Part shown: one piece after another, positions 1 through 5,373 of the stretch
How positions within the stretch are numbered: the stretch's first letter is position 1
How the letters are laid out: each line of letters begins with the position of its first letter
Assembly (NCBI GenBank): GCA_009784145.1
Contig: WRCI01000031.1
Span: 1 to 13,097 of the forward strand
DNA: 13,097 nucleotides
From: Methanobrevibacter sp.
GTDB taxonomy: Archaea > Methanobacteriota > Methanobacteria > Methanobacteriales > Methanobacteriaceae
Direction of reading: 5' to 3'
The notes under the pieces: model-generated
What the model saw: the letters and a program-made list of their open reading frames with translations, nothing else
Told to the model about the DNA's origin: nothing
Database searches by the model: none
Translations under genes and position numbers: made by a program

Positions 1-14
1 ATATAGTCTTGATA
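1..14 (+). repeat. IS left terminal inverted repeat
   Basis: ATATAGTCTTGATA; it matches the reverse complement of 1472-1485 at 13 of 14 positions. The window begins at this end, so the outer flank is not visible and the true boundary could differ by a base or two. Confidence 0.82.
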
Positions 15-71
15 CAAATGTTTATAAGTAATGATTAACATATCTGTATATATTATGTGGAGATGTTAATC

Positions 72-557
72 ATGGTAAATATGGTTCAAAAGAAAGTTAA
101 AAATCATTTATCAAAAAATGAATTAAATAATATAATTAAAGATTTGAAAAATAATTGTAAGATGTATAAAAAATTTGTATTAATTATTGCAGTAAATGAT
201 GGAAAAAAAGTTTCTGAAGCTTGTCATTTTCTCAAAATAAGTGAACCAACAGGACATAGATGGCTAGATCTTTACAATGAAAAAGGTCCTGAAGGTTTAA
301 ATCCTAATTATCAAAATTGTGGTAGATATTCAGAAATGTCTGATGAACAATTAGATGATTTTAGTAAAATAATTGAAAATGAGGACTATTTAACAGCTCA
401 AAGGGCTCATGAAATCATTAAAAATAGATATGGTATAGATTACTCAATTTCTAATGTAAAAAAGATTTTAGATAAAATGGAATATAATAAAGGAAAACCT
501 TATCAAAAATATTCAAAAAGACCTAAAAATGCCGAAGAAATGTTAAAAAAAACTTAG
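72..557 (+). CDS. IS630-type transposase, N-terminal frame (orfA)
   Basis: This is the DNA-binding half of the transposase. The start is placed at ATG 72 because GGAG at 59-62 sits 9 bases upstream; an in-frame GTG at 57 is less well placed. The segment around residues 30-65 (KVSEACHFLKISEPTGHRW) is a helix-turn-helix. It is followed by a second winged-helix-like region ending in SISNVKKILDKM, the usual N-terminal layout of IS630 transposases. The frame stops at TAG 555-557, directly after an A8 run (545-552). Shifting -1 in that run continues straight into the catalytic half, so the protein is probably about 463 residues, not 161. Read unshifted, it would be a free DNA-binding fragment, which in other insertion sequences can act as a repressor; that role is inference here. 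Confidence 0.82.
   Translation: MVNMVQKKVKNHLSKNELNNIIKDLKNNCKMYKKFVLIIAVNDGKKVSEACHFLKISEPTGHRWLDLYNEKGPEGLNPNYQNCGRYSEMSDEQLDDFSKIIENEDYLTAQRAHEIIKNRYGIDYSISNVKKILDKMEYNKGKPYQKYSKRPKNAEEMLKKT
545..552 (+). promoter_or_regulatory. A8 slippery run, candidate programmed -1 frameshift site
   Basis: In the orfA frame the codons are TTA AAA AAA ACT TAG. Slipping back one base on A AAA AAA gives AAA AAA AAC TTA GTA and enters the catalytic frame two bases before the orfA stop codon would be read. A7-type heptamers are classic slippery sites in two-frame insertion sequences. Confidence 0.6.
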
Positions 558-1462
558 TAGGAGTAAACCCTGATAAAGATATCATAGGTTCATTTGATGA
601 AGCTAGATATGATAATAAATGTAATCCTGGTAAATTATATTATAAAAAAGGAACAAAAAATGATGTTATAAGGAATGGAGATAGATTTGATCTAAATGCA
701 TTTGGATTTCAGACTTTTGATGGTAATTCTGTGATAAAATTTAGGAGAACTGCAAGAACTTTAGATTTAGCAATAGTTTACTGTGCAATAAGAATCAATA
801 ACATGGAATCTAAAGAAGAAGCCGCTAAATTACAACTTTTAGTTGATGAATATGATGAACATCTTAAGGCTATAAGAAATCAAAAATTTGACAGAGGCAC
901 TTTAAAAAAAGATGTTATAAAAGGAGAATTAATTGAAAAAAGAATAAATATTTTGGAAGATGCTATAAAAAAGATGGAAATCGATGATTTTGATGACTTT
1001 GACCCAGACAATGAAAAATTAATTGAGTTATTCGACTTAGAAAATTTTGATGATGAAATTGAAGATCAAAAACTTTTTAAAAGAGAAAATTTCAAACATA
1101 AGAAAGCTCAAAGTGAAAAAAGTCTTTTATATCAATTTGAAAAAGAGTTAAAGAATGGAAATTGGAAAGAAATGTTTGAAAATGAAAAAAGAATAGTGAT
1201 TGTTTTAGATAATGCAAGGACTCATATATCAAAAATAGCTAAAACTGTTGCAAAAATTCTTAATATAAAATTAATCTTTCTTGAAAAGTATGCTTCAGAT
1301 ATTAATCCAATAGAATGGGTTTGGTATGCTATAAAAGATAAATTATCAGTTTTATATGTAGAAAATGAGATGTTTTTAATAGTTGAATTTTCACGTTATT
1401 TTTATAAATATGCTAATTCGAGAAGTTTAGTAGAAAAATGGCTTGATACCTACATTAGTTAA
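551..1462 (+). CDS. IS630-type transposase, catalytic frame (orfB)
   Basis: This is the catalytic half, open without a stop from the A8 run to TAA 1460-1462. The first candidate independent start is a GTG at 731, but that would remove the first catalytic aspartate, so frameshift fusion is preferred. The triad is visible: D in GSFDEARY (fusion residue about 176), D in VIVLDNARTHIS (about 380) and E in SDINPIEWVW (about 415). The last two are separated by 34 residues, as in the DD34E Tc1-mariner/IS630 group. The first two aspartates lie about 200 residues apart, which is long for the family. The extra part (around 240-370) is highly charged and predicted helical, with an acidic patch DDFDDFDPDNE. 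Whether the frameshift is programmed or an inactivating mutation cannot be decided from sequence alone. Confidence 0.82.
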   Translation, partial: NLVGVNPDKDIIGSFDEARYDNKCNPGKLYYKKGTKNDVIRNGDRFDLNAFGFQTFDGNSVIKFRRTARTLDLAIVYCAIRINNMESKEEAAKLQLLVDEYDEHLKAIRNQKFDRGTLKKDVIKGELIEKRINILEDAIKKMEIDDFDDFDPDNEKLIELFDLENFDDEIEDQKLFKRENFKHKKAQSEKSLLYQFEKELKNGNWKEMFENEKRIVIVLDNARTHISKIAKTVAKILNIKLIFLEKYASDINPIEWVWYAIKDKLSVLYVENEMFLIVEFSRYFYKYANSRSLVEKWLDTYIS

Positions 1463-1471
1463 AAACTTTTT

Positions 1472-1485
1472 TCTCAAGACTATAT
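1472..1485 (-). repeat. IS right terminal inverted repeat
   Basis: TCTCAAGACTATAT, the reverse complement of the left end with one mismatch. It begins 10 bases after the transposase stop codon, so the 3' non-coding part of the element is minimal. Confidence 0.82.
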
Positions 1486-1596
1486 ATTCTATTTTTTTAT
1501 ATTTTATTATATATATTTTTTATATATTATTATATATTTAATATATAATTTATAATTATAGTTTTAATACATTGTGTAATTCTATTTTTTCTAATT

Positions 1597-1669
1597 AAAA
1601 AAATTAATTATAAAAATTAATTATAAAAAAATTAATTATAAAAAAATTAATTATAAAAAAATTAATTAT
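1597..1669 (+). repeat. five tandem copies of a 15-bp AT-only unit
   Basis: The unit AAAAAAATTAATTAT occurs at 1597-1611, 1625-1639, 1640-1654 and 1655-1669 without change. A 13-bp version lacking two A lies at 1612-1624. The array lies just upstream of the taw1 promoter in the 220-base gap after the insertion sequence. Phased A-tracts of this kind bend DNA, but a role here is inference. Confidence 0.9.
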
Positions 1670-1670
1670 A

Positions 1671-1690
1671 GTGAAATTATTTATATTATT
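1671..1690 (+). promoter_or_regulatory. taw1 promoter (TATA box), leaderless transcript expected
   Basis: TTTATATT (1680-1687) is a good archaeal TATA box, preceded by GTGAAAT as a possible BRE. Its centre is about 25 bases upstream of the taw1 ATG at 1709. No Shine-Dalgarno-like sequence lies between them, so transcription should start at or next to the A of the ATG. Confidence 0.55.
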
Positions 1691-1708
1691 TAATCAATAT
1701 TTTTAAAC

Positions 1709-2677
1709 ATGAATACTGATTTAGGAAAAGATAATTCCAAAAATATTAATAATGAAACATCAACTGCTTTAACATTAGATGAACAAAAAAAGTTAGAATA
1801 TAGTGGATATCGTTTTGTAGGGAAATTTGGACATGCAGCAGCTAAAATTTGTCATTGGACAAAGAAAAGTTTGTTGAATGAAGGAGTATGTTATAAAGAG
1901 AAATTTTATGGTATCGAATCTCACCGTTGCCTTCAAATGTCTCCAGCTGTTCCATTTTGCCATCAAAAATGTTCTTTTTGTTGGAGAGATTTATCTTTAA
2001 CTAAAACAGATTGGGTTGGAGAGTATGATGATCCTAAAACAATTATTCAAGAAGCTGTAGCTGCTCAAAATCAACTTCTTTGTGGGTTTTTTGGAAATGA
2101 TAATGCTGATAAGAAAAAATTAGAAGAATCAAAGCAACCAAATAATGCAGCTATTTCTTTAGCTGGAGAACCAATGTTATATCCAGATATTGATGATTTA
2201 ATAGCTGAATTCACCAAACAAGATTTTACAACATTTTTAGTTAGCAATGGTTTATTGTATGAAAAATTAGCTAATTTAAAAAATGAACCAAGTCAATTAT
2301 ATCTTTCTTTAGATGCACCTAACAAAAAAATATATAATGGACTTTGTAATCCTCAAATAAATGATGGATGGGAATCAATAAATAAGTCACTTGAAATTTT
2401 AAATAGTTTTGATTCTAGAACATGTATAAGAACTACCTTAGTAAAACATAAAAATATTTTAGAAGCAGAAAATTATGCTAATTTAATAGATTTAGCTAAT
2501 CCTGATTATATTGAATTAAAAGCTTATATGTGTGTTGGTTATTCAAGAGAAAGATTAACTTTAGATAATATGCCTAGTTTCCAAGAAGTCATTGATTTTG
2601 CTGGAAAAATAGCTGACCTTACTGGGCGAAAAATAACTAATGATTCTGAAATAAGTCGTGTTGTTCTTTTAGAATGA
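1709..2677 (+). CDS. taw1: tRNA 4-demethylwyosine synthase (Taw1/TYW1), radical SAM
   Basis: Taw1 builds the tricyclic 4-demethylwyosine from N1-methylguanosine at position 37 of tRNA-Phe, using pyruvate and SAM. The 322-residue protein has the radical SAM motif CX3CX2C at C84, C88, C91 (CHQKCSFC). It also has three upstream cysteines, C48, C61 and C74, spaced 13 and 13 apart. That spacing, and the 10-residue step from C74 to C84, match the second 4Fe-4S cluster of archaeal Taw1. Further family signs are SLAGEPMLYPDI (about 150-161), LYLSLDAPNK and YIELKAYMCVGYSRERL. The start ATG has no ribosome binding site but a well-placed TATA box, suggesting leaderless translation. The gene stands alone between the insertion sequence and a long gap. 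The N-terminal 22 residues are Asn/Thr-rich and may be dispensable. Confidence 0.95.
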   Translation: MNTDLGKDNSKNINNETSTALTLDEQKKLEYSGYRFVGKFGHAAAKICHWTKKSLLNEGVCYKEKFYGIESHRCLQMSPAVPFCHQKCSFCWRDLSLTKTDWVGEYDDPKTIIQEAVAAQNQLLCGFFGNDNADKKKLEESKQPNNAAISLAGEPMLYPDIDDLIAEFTKQDFTTFLVSNGLLYEKLANLKNEPSQLYLSLDAPNKKIYNGLCNPQINDGWESINKSLEILNSFDSRTCIRTTLVKHKNILEAENYANLIDLANPDYIELKAYMCVGYSRERLTLDNMPSFQEVIDFAGKIADLTGRKITNDSEISRVVLLE

Positions 2678-2777
2678 ATTATTGAATTTTAGAATAATAA
2701 ATAGAATATAAAATTTATAATATATAAAATATTATTGAGTTTTAGAATAATAAATAGAATATAAAATTTATAATATA
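2678..2777 (+). repeat. direct duplication of 47 bp, period 53
   Basis: The 47 bases from 2678, immediately after the taw1 stop codon, recur at 2731-2777 with one A/G difference. Both copies contain TTTTAGAATAATAAATAG. The closeness of the copies suggests a recent tandem duplication of the taw1 3' flank. Confidence 0.9.
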
Positions 2778-2840
2778 ATAATAATTATAATCTCTATAGT
2801 AATTCATAACAATATAAATTATAATAGAATATACAGTATT

Positions 2841-2888
2841 TTATGATTTTATTGAATATATGGTAAATTATGATTTTATTGAATATAT
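2841..2888 (+). repeat. direct repeat of 21 bp, period 27
   Basis: TTATGATTTTATTGAATATA plus a final T occurs at 2841-2861 and again, unchanged, at 2868-2888. The two are separated by the six bases GGTAAA. No function is apparent. Confidence 0.88.
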
Positions 2889-3099
2889 ACTAAATTGTGA
2901 ATTATTCTTTTTTTAATTTTTTACAACTTTATTTTCTTGCAATTTTATTTTATTTTATTTTTATTAAATCACTTTTTATCAATTTTTCTTATTTTCCTTT
3001 TTTTAAAGGACTAATTTATCTTATTTTTTAATATAAATCATTGTTTTTCTTTATTTTTTTAAAATTATTTATCATTTTTATTTTACTTAAATTCTTTTT
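2889..3099. other. T-rich intergenic stretch, no gene seen
   Basis: The + strand is dominated by T-tracts with very little G. It may end transcripts coming from taw1. TTTAATATAAAT (3026-3037) could be a TATA box for the island at 3100-3268, but in such AT-rich DNA this is weak evidence. I see no coding region on either strand. Confidence 0.6.
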
Positions 3100-3268
3100 A
3101 TTTGGTCTTTGTTATAGAATATCTCAATGGAACGGACTCTTTGATATCATGTTCAAATGACTATTACAAAGTATTTGGGCTTATAACGAACATAATCAAT
3201 TTCTTTGGAAATTCCTTTATATGTAAAAATAAGCCCAATTTGGTCTTTTTTATGAAAAAATTTCCAAA
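3100..3268 (+). ncRNA. candidate structured RNA or switch element, unnamed
   Basis: This island has a more balanced base composition than its flanks. Two perfect 10-bp inverted repeats interleave: TTGGGCTTAT (3175-3184) with ATAAGCCCAA (3229-3238), and TTTGGAAATT (3204-3213) with AATTTCCAAA (3259-3268). The first arm of the second pair lies in the loop of the first, a pseudoknot topology. That arm can instead fold locally with AATTTC at 3198-3203. An 11-base segment, ATTTGGTCTTT, occurs at 3100-3110 and 3238-3248. Both copies could pair with CAAATGACT (3154-3162), giving alternative folds. T6 (3246-3251) could terminate it. A 63-codon + strand frame (3102-3293) and a 39-codon minus-strand frame (3153-3272) cross it without ribosome binding sites. 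A decayed gene is therefore the main alternative. Strand and ends are uncertain. Confidence 0.35.
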
Positions 3269-3270
3269 AC

Positions 3271-3280
3271 ATTTATATAC
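3271..3280 (+). promoter_or_regulatory. possible promoter for the peptidase gene
   Basis: ATTTATATAC at 3271-3280 contains a strong archaeal TATA box (TTTATATA). Transcription from it would start near 3300 and leave a leader of more than 200 bases before the peptidase. The box could equally be read on the minus strand. Confidence 0.35.
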
Positions 3281-3394
3281 TATGTTTAATTAAAATATAG
3301 ACTATAAATTCTAATCCAATGCTTTAAAGTCAAATCAATAATTATTTACAAATTTTCTAATTATTTTGTAATTTTTCATAATTCTTTATAATTT

Positions 3395-3470
3395 GGATAT
3401 TGTTAATTAAGAAAAATTTGATTATTAATTTATTAAGTATAATATTCATTAAGAAAATTAATTAATATCC
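3395..3470 (+). promoter_or_regulatory. long inverted repeat in the peptidase leader
   Basis: GGATATTGTTAATTAA (3395-3410) is complementary, apart from a small bulge, to TTAATTAATATCC (3458-3470). ATTAAGAAAA (3406-3415) recurs as a direct repeat at 3448-3457 inside the second half. The structure ends about 40 bases before the Shine-Dalgarno site of the peptidase gene and could form a leader hairpin or a protein site. Confidence 0.4.
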
Positions 3471-3511
3471 TTGTTGTGAATTAATATTGTGATTTGATTT
3501 AGTATAGGGAT

Positions 3512-3520
3512 GGAGGAGAT
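3512..3520 (+). promoter_or_regulatory. strong Shine-Dalgarno site that places the peptidase start upstream
   Basis: GGAGGAGAT is the best ribosome binding site in the window but lies 33 bases before the first in-frame ATG (3554), too far to serve it. At the right distance, in the peptidase frame, are only ATA (3521) and ATT (3524). Confidence 0.65.
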
Positions 3521-3553
3521 ATAATTAATAGACATTCGAGATATGTTCCTGTA

Positions 3554-4411
3554 ATGGGAGTTATTGCAATTTTTGCATTAGTTGCATTAGTTTCTATGGC
3601 TCCATTGGAAACGAGTATTTCAAATACTCAAAATAATATTGATAATTTAGATGTTGTAACAGTATCTGCATCTACTCAACCAGTTAATAATACTAAAAAT
3701 TTAACCACCTCTAAAAATCAAACTGTAAACAGTACAGTTGCTACTAATAAAACAAAAGTTACTAAAAAAGTTATAAAAGTAACTAAAATGCCTTTAAAAG
3801 ATTATAGAGTAATGGTATCTGCTATCAATAAACATAAAAAGCTTAAAGGTGTTCAACCAAAATTTTATACCTGGAAAGCTAATGATATGCAAATATCTAG
3901 AGCATCTTATCGTGATGCAATAAAAAGACATAATCGATGGGTTAAAGCTAATAATGGAGTTCGTCCTATTTATGTTAATATTTTTAATGGAGTAAAACAT
4001 ATAAAAGTAGACGAAACTAAAAATAATACTACAAATGATTCTAAAAATACTATTCTACCAACATCTGGTGGATTAAGTGGTTTTGAAGGTTTGGCTGCAT
4101 TACAAAAATATATGAATGCTAATTTTAATCATCAATCTGGAGGACCTTCTACATATGAAGGTGTTGTTAAGGCAAAAGTTGGAGATTGTTGGGGATTAGC
4201 TGAATGGGCAGGCAGACAACTTAAATCTAATGGTTATGAAGTCCGTATAGTTCAAGGAGCTTCTTCTGCATCATCTAGCCATCGTTGGGTTCAAGTGAGA
4301 CTCGATGGAAAATGGATTAATTTTGAATCTTCTTTAATAACTAAAAGGTATGGTAGTAAACATTATTCTACAACTTGTGCTTCAGTTAATAAAATTGTAA
4401 GATATTTATAA
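3554..4411 (+). CDS. secreted pseudomurein endoisopeptidase-like cysteine peptidase
   Basis: This is a 285-residue exported protein. Residues 2-16 form a hydrophobic signal or anchor segment. Residues 24-70 form an Asn/Thr/Lys-rich linker with many NXS/T glycosylation sequons. Residues 77-144 resemble a pseudomurein-binding repeat (ISRASYRDAIKRHNRWVK followed by GVRPIYVNIF). Residues 172-285 form a transglutaminase-like domain with C212 in VGDCWGLAEWAG and H243 in SSHRWVQVRLDGKW. This order matches the PeiP/PeiW/PeiR pseudomurein endoisopeptidases (peptidase C71), which cut the peptide cross-links of the archaeal wall. The expected third catalytic Asp position holds E258 (WINFESS). The frame stays open upstream to 3503 and encodes IINRHSRYVPV before M1, giving a basic n-region. 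With the Shine-Dalgarno site at 3512, the true start is probably ATT 3524. No phage genes are adjacent, so a housekeeping wall-remodelling role is likely. Confidence 0.85.
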   Translation: MGVIAIFALVALVSMAPLETSISNTQNNIDNLDVVTVSASTQPVNNTKNLTTSKNQTVNSTVATNKTKVTKKVIKVTKMPLKDYRVMVSAINKHKKLKGVQPKFYTWKANDMQISRASYRDAIKRHNRWVKANNGVRPIYVNIFNGVKHIKVDETKNNTTNDSKNTILPTSGGLSGFEGLAALQKYMNANFNHQSGGPSTYEGVVKAKVGDCWGLAEWAGRQLKSNGYEVRIVQGASSASSSHRWVQVRLDGKWINFESSLITKRYGSKHYSTTCASVNKIVRYL

Positions 4412-4426
4412 TTTTCCATATATTTA

Positions 4427-4492
4427 TTTTTTTAATTTTATTAATTTTTTATTTAATTTTTTTATTTTTATTTAATTTTTTTAATTTTTTTT
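4427..4492 (+). terminator. T-tract terminator region after the peptidase
   Basis: Six runs of five to eight T follow within 81 bases of the stop codon (for example T7 at 4427-4433, T7 at 4457-4463, T8 at 4485-4492). There is no stable hairpin, the usual form of archaeal intrinsic termination. Confidence 0.6.
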
Positions 4493-4533
4493 ATTAATTT
4501 TTAATTTTTATTTATTAAATTTAATTTTAGATA

Positions 4534-4561
4534 TATAATAGCAAATTTTATAATAGCAAAT
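4534..4561 (+). repeat. paired 13-bp direct repeats upstream of tpiA-pgk
   Basis: TATAATAGCAAAT occurs at 4534-4546 and 4549-4561, a 15-bp period. The repeats sit about 60 bases upstream of the likely tpiA TATA box. They could be activator sites or chance repeats in AT-rich DNA. Confidence 0.6.
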
Positions 4562-4617
4562 AATATAAATGATATAATTATAGTATATAGTAAATTGTAT
4601 ATTAATTAAACAATAAT

Positions 4618-4629
4618 GTGTATATAAAT
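4618..4629 (+). promoter_or_regulatory. tpiA-pgk promoter (TATA box)
   Basis: GTGTATATAAAT at 4618-4629 is a good TATA box. A start about 25 bases on, near 4650, would leave a 20-base leader that carries the ribosome binding site TGAGG (4659-4663). Confidence 0.45.
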
Positions 4630-4670
4630 TAATTCAATAAAAAATTTAACCTAATATGTGAGGAATTCTT

Positions 4671-5345
4671 TTGTCAATTAAAACACCAATTGTAATATTG
4701 AACTTTAAAACTTATTTAGAATCTAGTGGTGAAAATGCTTTTAATTTAGCTAAAGCTCTTGAATCTGTAGCTACAGAGTCTGGCATAACTATGGCAGCAG
4801 CCCCTCAGTCTGCAGATATCTATAGAATTAGACAAGAAACAGATATTCCAATTTTAGCTCAGCACATTGATCCAATTACTCCAGGAGGTCACACTGGAAG
4901 CAATCTCTTAGAATGTCTTTGTGAATCTGGAATTGATGGAACTCTTTTAAACCATTCAGAAAAACGAATGAATTTAGCTGATATTGATGAGATTGTGAAA
5001 GCTACAAAAGAAAAGAATATATTTTCAGTTGTTTGTACAAATAATATTGAAACTAGTGTGGCTGCAGCTATTTTAGACCCACAATTTGTAGCTGTTGAAC
5101 CTCCAGAACTTATTGGTTCAGGAATTCCAGTATCTCAAGCAGAACCTGAAGTAGTTGAAGGAACTGTAGCCAGAGTTAAAGAAGTAAATAATAAAACAAA
5201 AGTTCTTTGTGGTGCAGGGATATCTACTGGCGATGATGTAAAAGCAGCTATGGATTTAGGAGCATCTGGAGTTCTTTTAGCTTCAGGTATAATTTTGGCT
5301 GATAATCCAAAAGAAGCATTGTTTGATTTAATAAGTAAAATTTAA
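4671..5345 (+). CDS. tpiA: triosephosphate isomerase, archaeal type
   Basis: The enzyme interconverts dihydroxyacetone phosphate and glyceraldehyde 3-phosphate in the cytoplasm, mainly for gluconeogenesis in a methanogen. The 224-residue length is that of the short archaeal TIM rather than the roughly 250-residue bacterial form. Visible active-site parts are N11 and K13 (LNFKTY), H95 (LLNHSEKR), E143 (VAVEPPELIGSG, with loop 6 following) and the phosphate-binding GAGIS (181-185) and GVLLASG (200-206). The start is TTG at 4671, set by TGAGG 7 bases upstream; no in-frame ATG fits. pgk follows after 28 bases in the same direction, so the two are very likely one transcript. Confidence 0.96.
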   Translation: MSIKTPIVILNFKTYLESSGENAFNLAKALESVATESGITMAAAPQSADIYRIRQETDIPILAQHIDPITPGGHTGSNLLECLCESGIDGTLLNHSEKRMNLADIDEIVKATKEKNIFSVVCTNNIETSVAAAILDPQFVAVEPPELIGSGIPVSQAEPEVVEGTVARVKEVNNKTKVLCGAGISTGDDVKAAMDLGASGVLLASGIILADNPKEALFDLISKI

Positions 5346-5373
5346 GTTTTTAGAGGTTTAATTTAGTGATATA

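Larger units (their letters stand above)
1..1485 (+). mobile_element. IS630/Tc1-mariner-type insertion sequence, complete
   Basis: The element is bounded by near-perfect terminal inverted repeats. The left end reads ATATAGTCTTGATA (1-14) and the right end, read on the minus strand from 1485, reads ATATAGTCTTGAGA, which is 13 of 14 matches. Both ends carry TA dinucleotides, as expected for a family that inserts at TA. About 1.48 kb is occupied almost entirely by one transposase read in two frames. The left flank lies outside the window, so target duplication cannot be fully checked. Intact ends and an intact reading path through the frameshift suggest a recent or still active copy. The family call rests on the helix-turn-helix N-terminus and the DD34E-type catalytic spacing. 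Confidence 0.88.

Noticed and set aside
2678..2888. CRISPR-like array from the repeats behind taw1
   Set aside because: There are only two copies of each repeat, spacers are 6 bases, and no cas genes are present.
3153..3272. 39-codon minus-strand frame in the same island
   Set aside because: Its amino acid content looks protein-like, but the ATG directly follows a TATA-like sequence, there is no ribosome binding site, and it ends early. Kept only as the alternative explanation for the island.
3102..3293. 63-codon + strand frame in the gap after taw1
   Set aside because: It has no ribosome binding site, no ATG (GTG/TTG-type start only) and no recognisable product, and it overlaps the interleaved inverted repeats, so it is not called as a gene.
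3794..4000. 68-codon minus-strand frame inside the peptidase gene
   Set aside because: Shadow of the real gene; the + strand domain structure accounts for the sequence.
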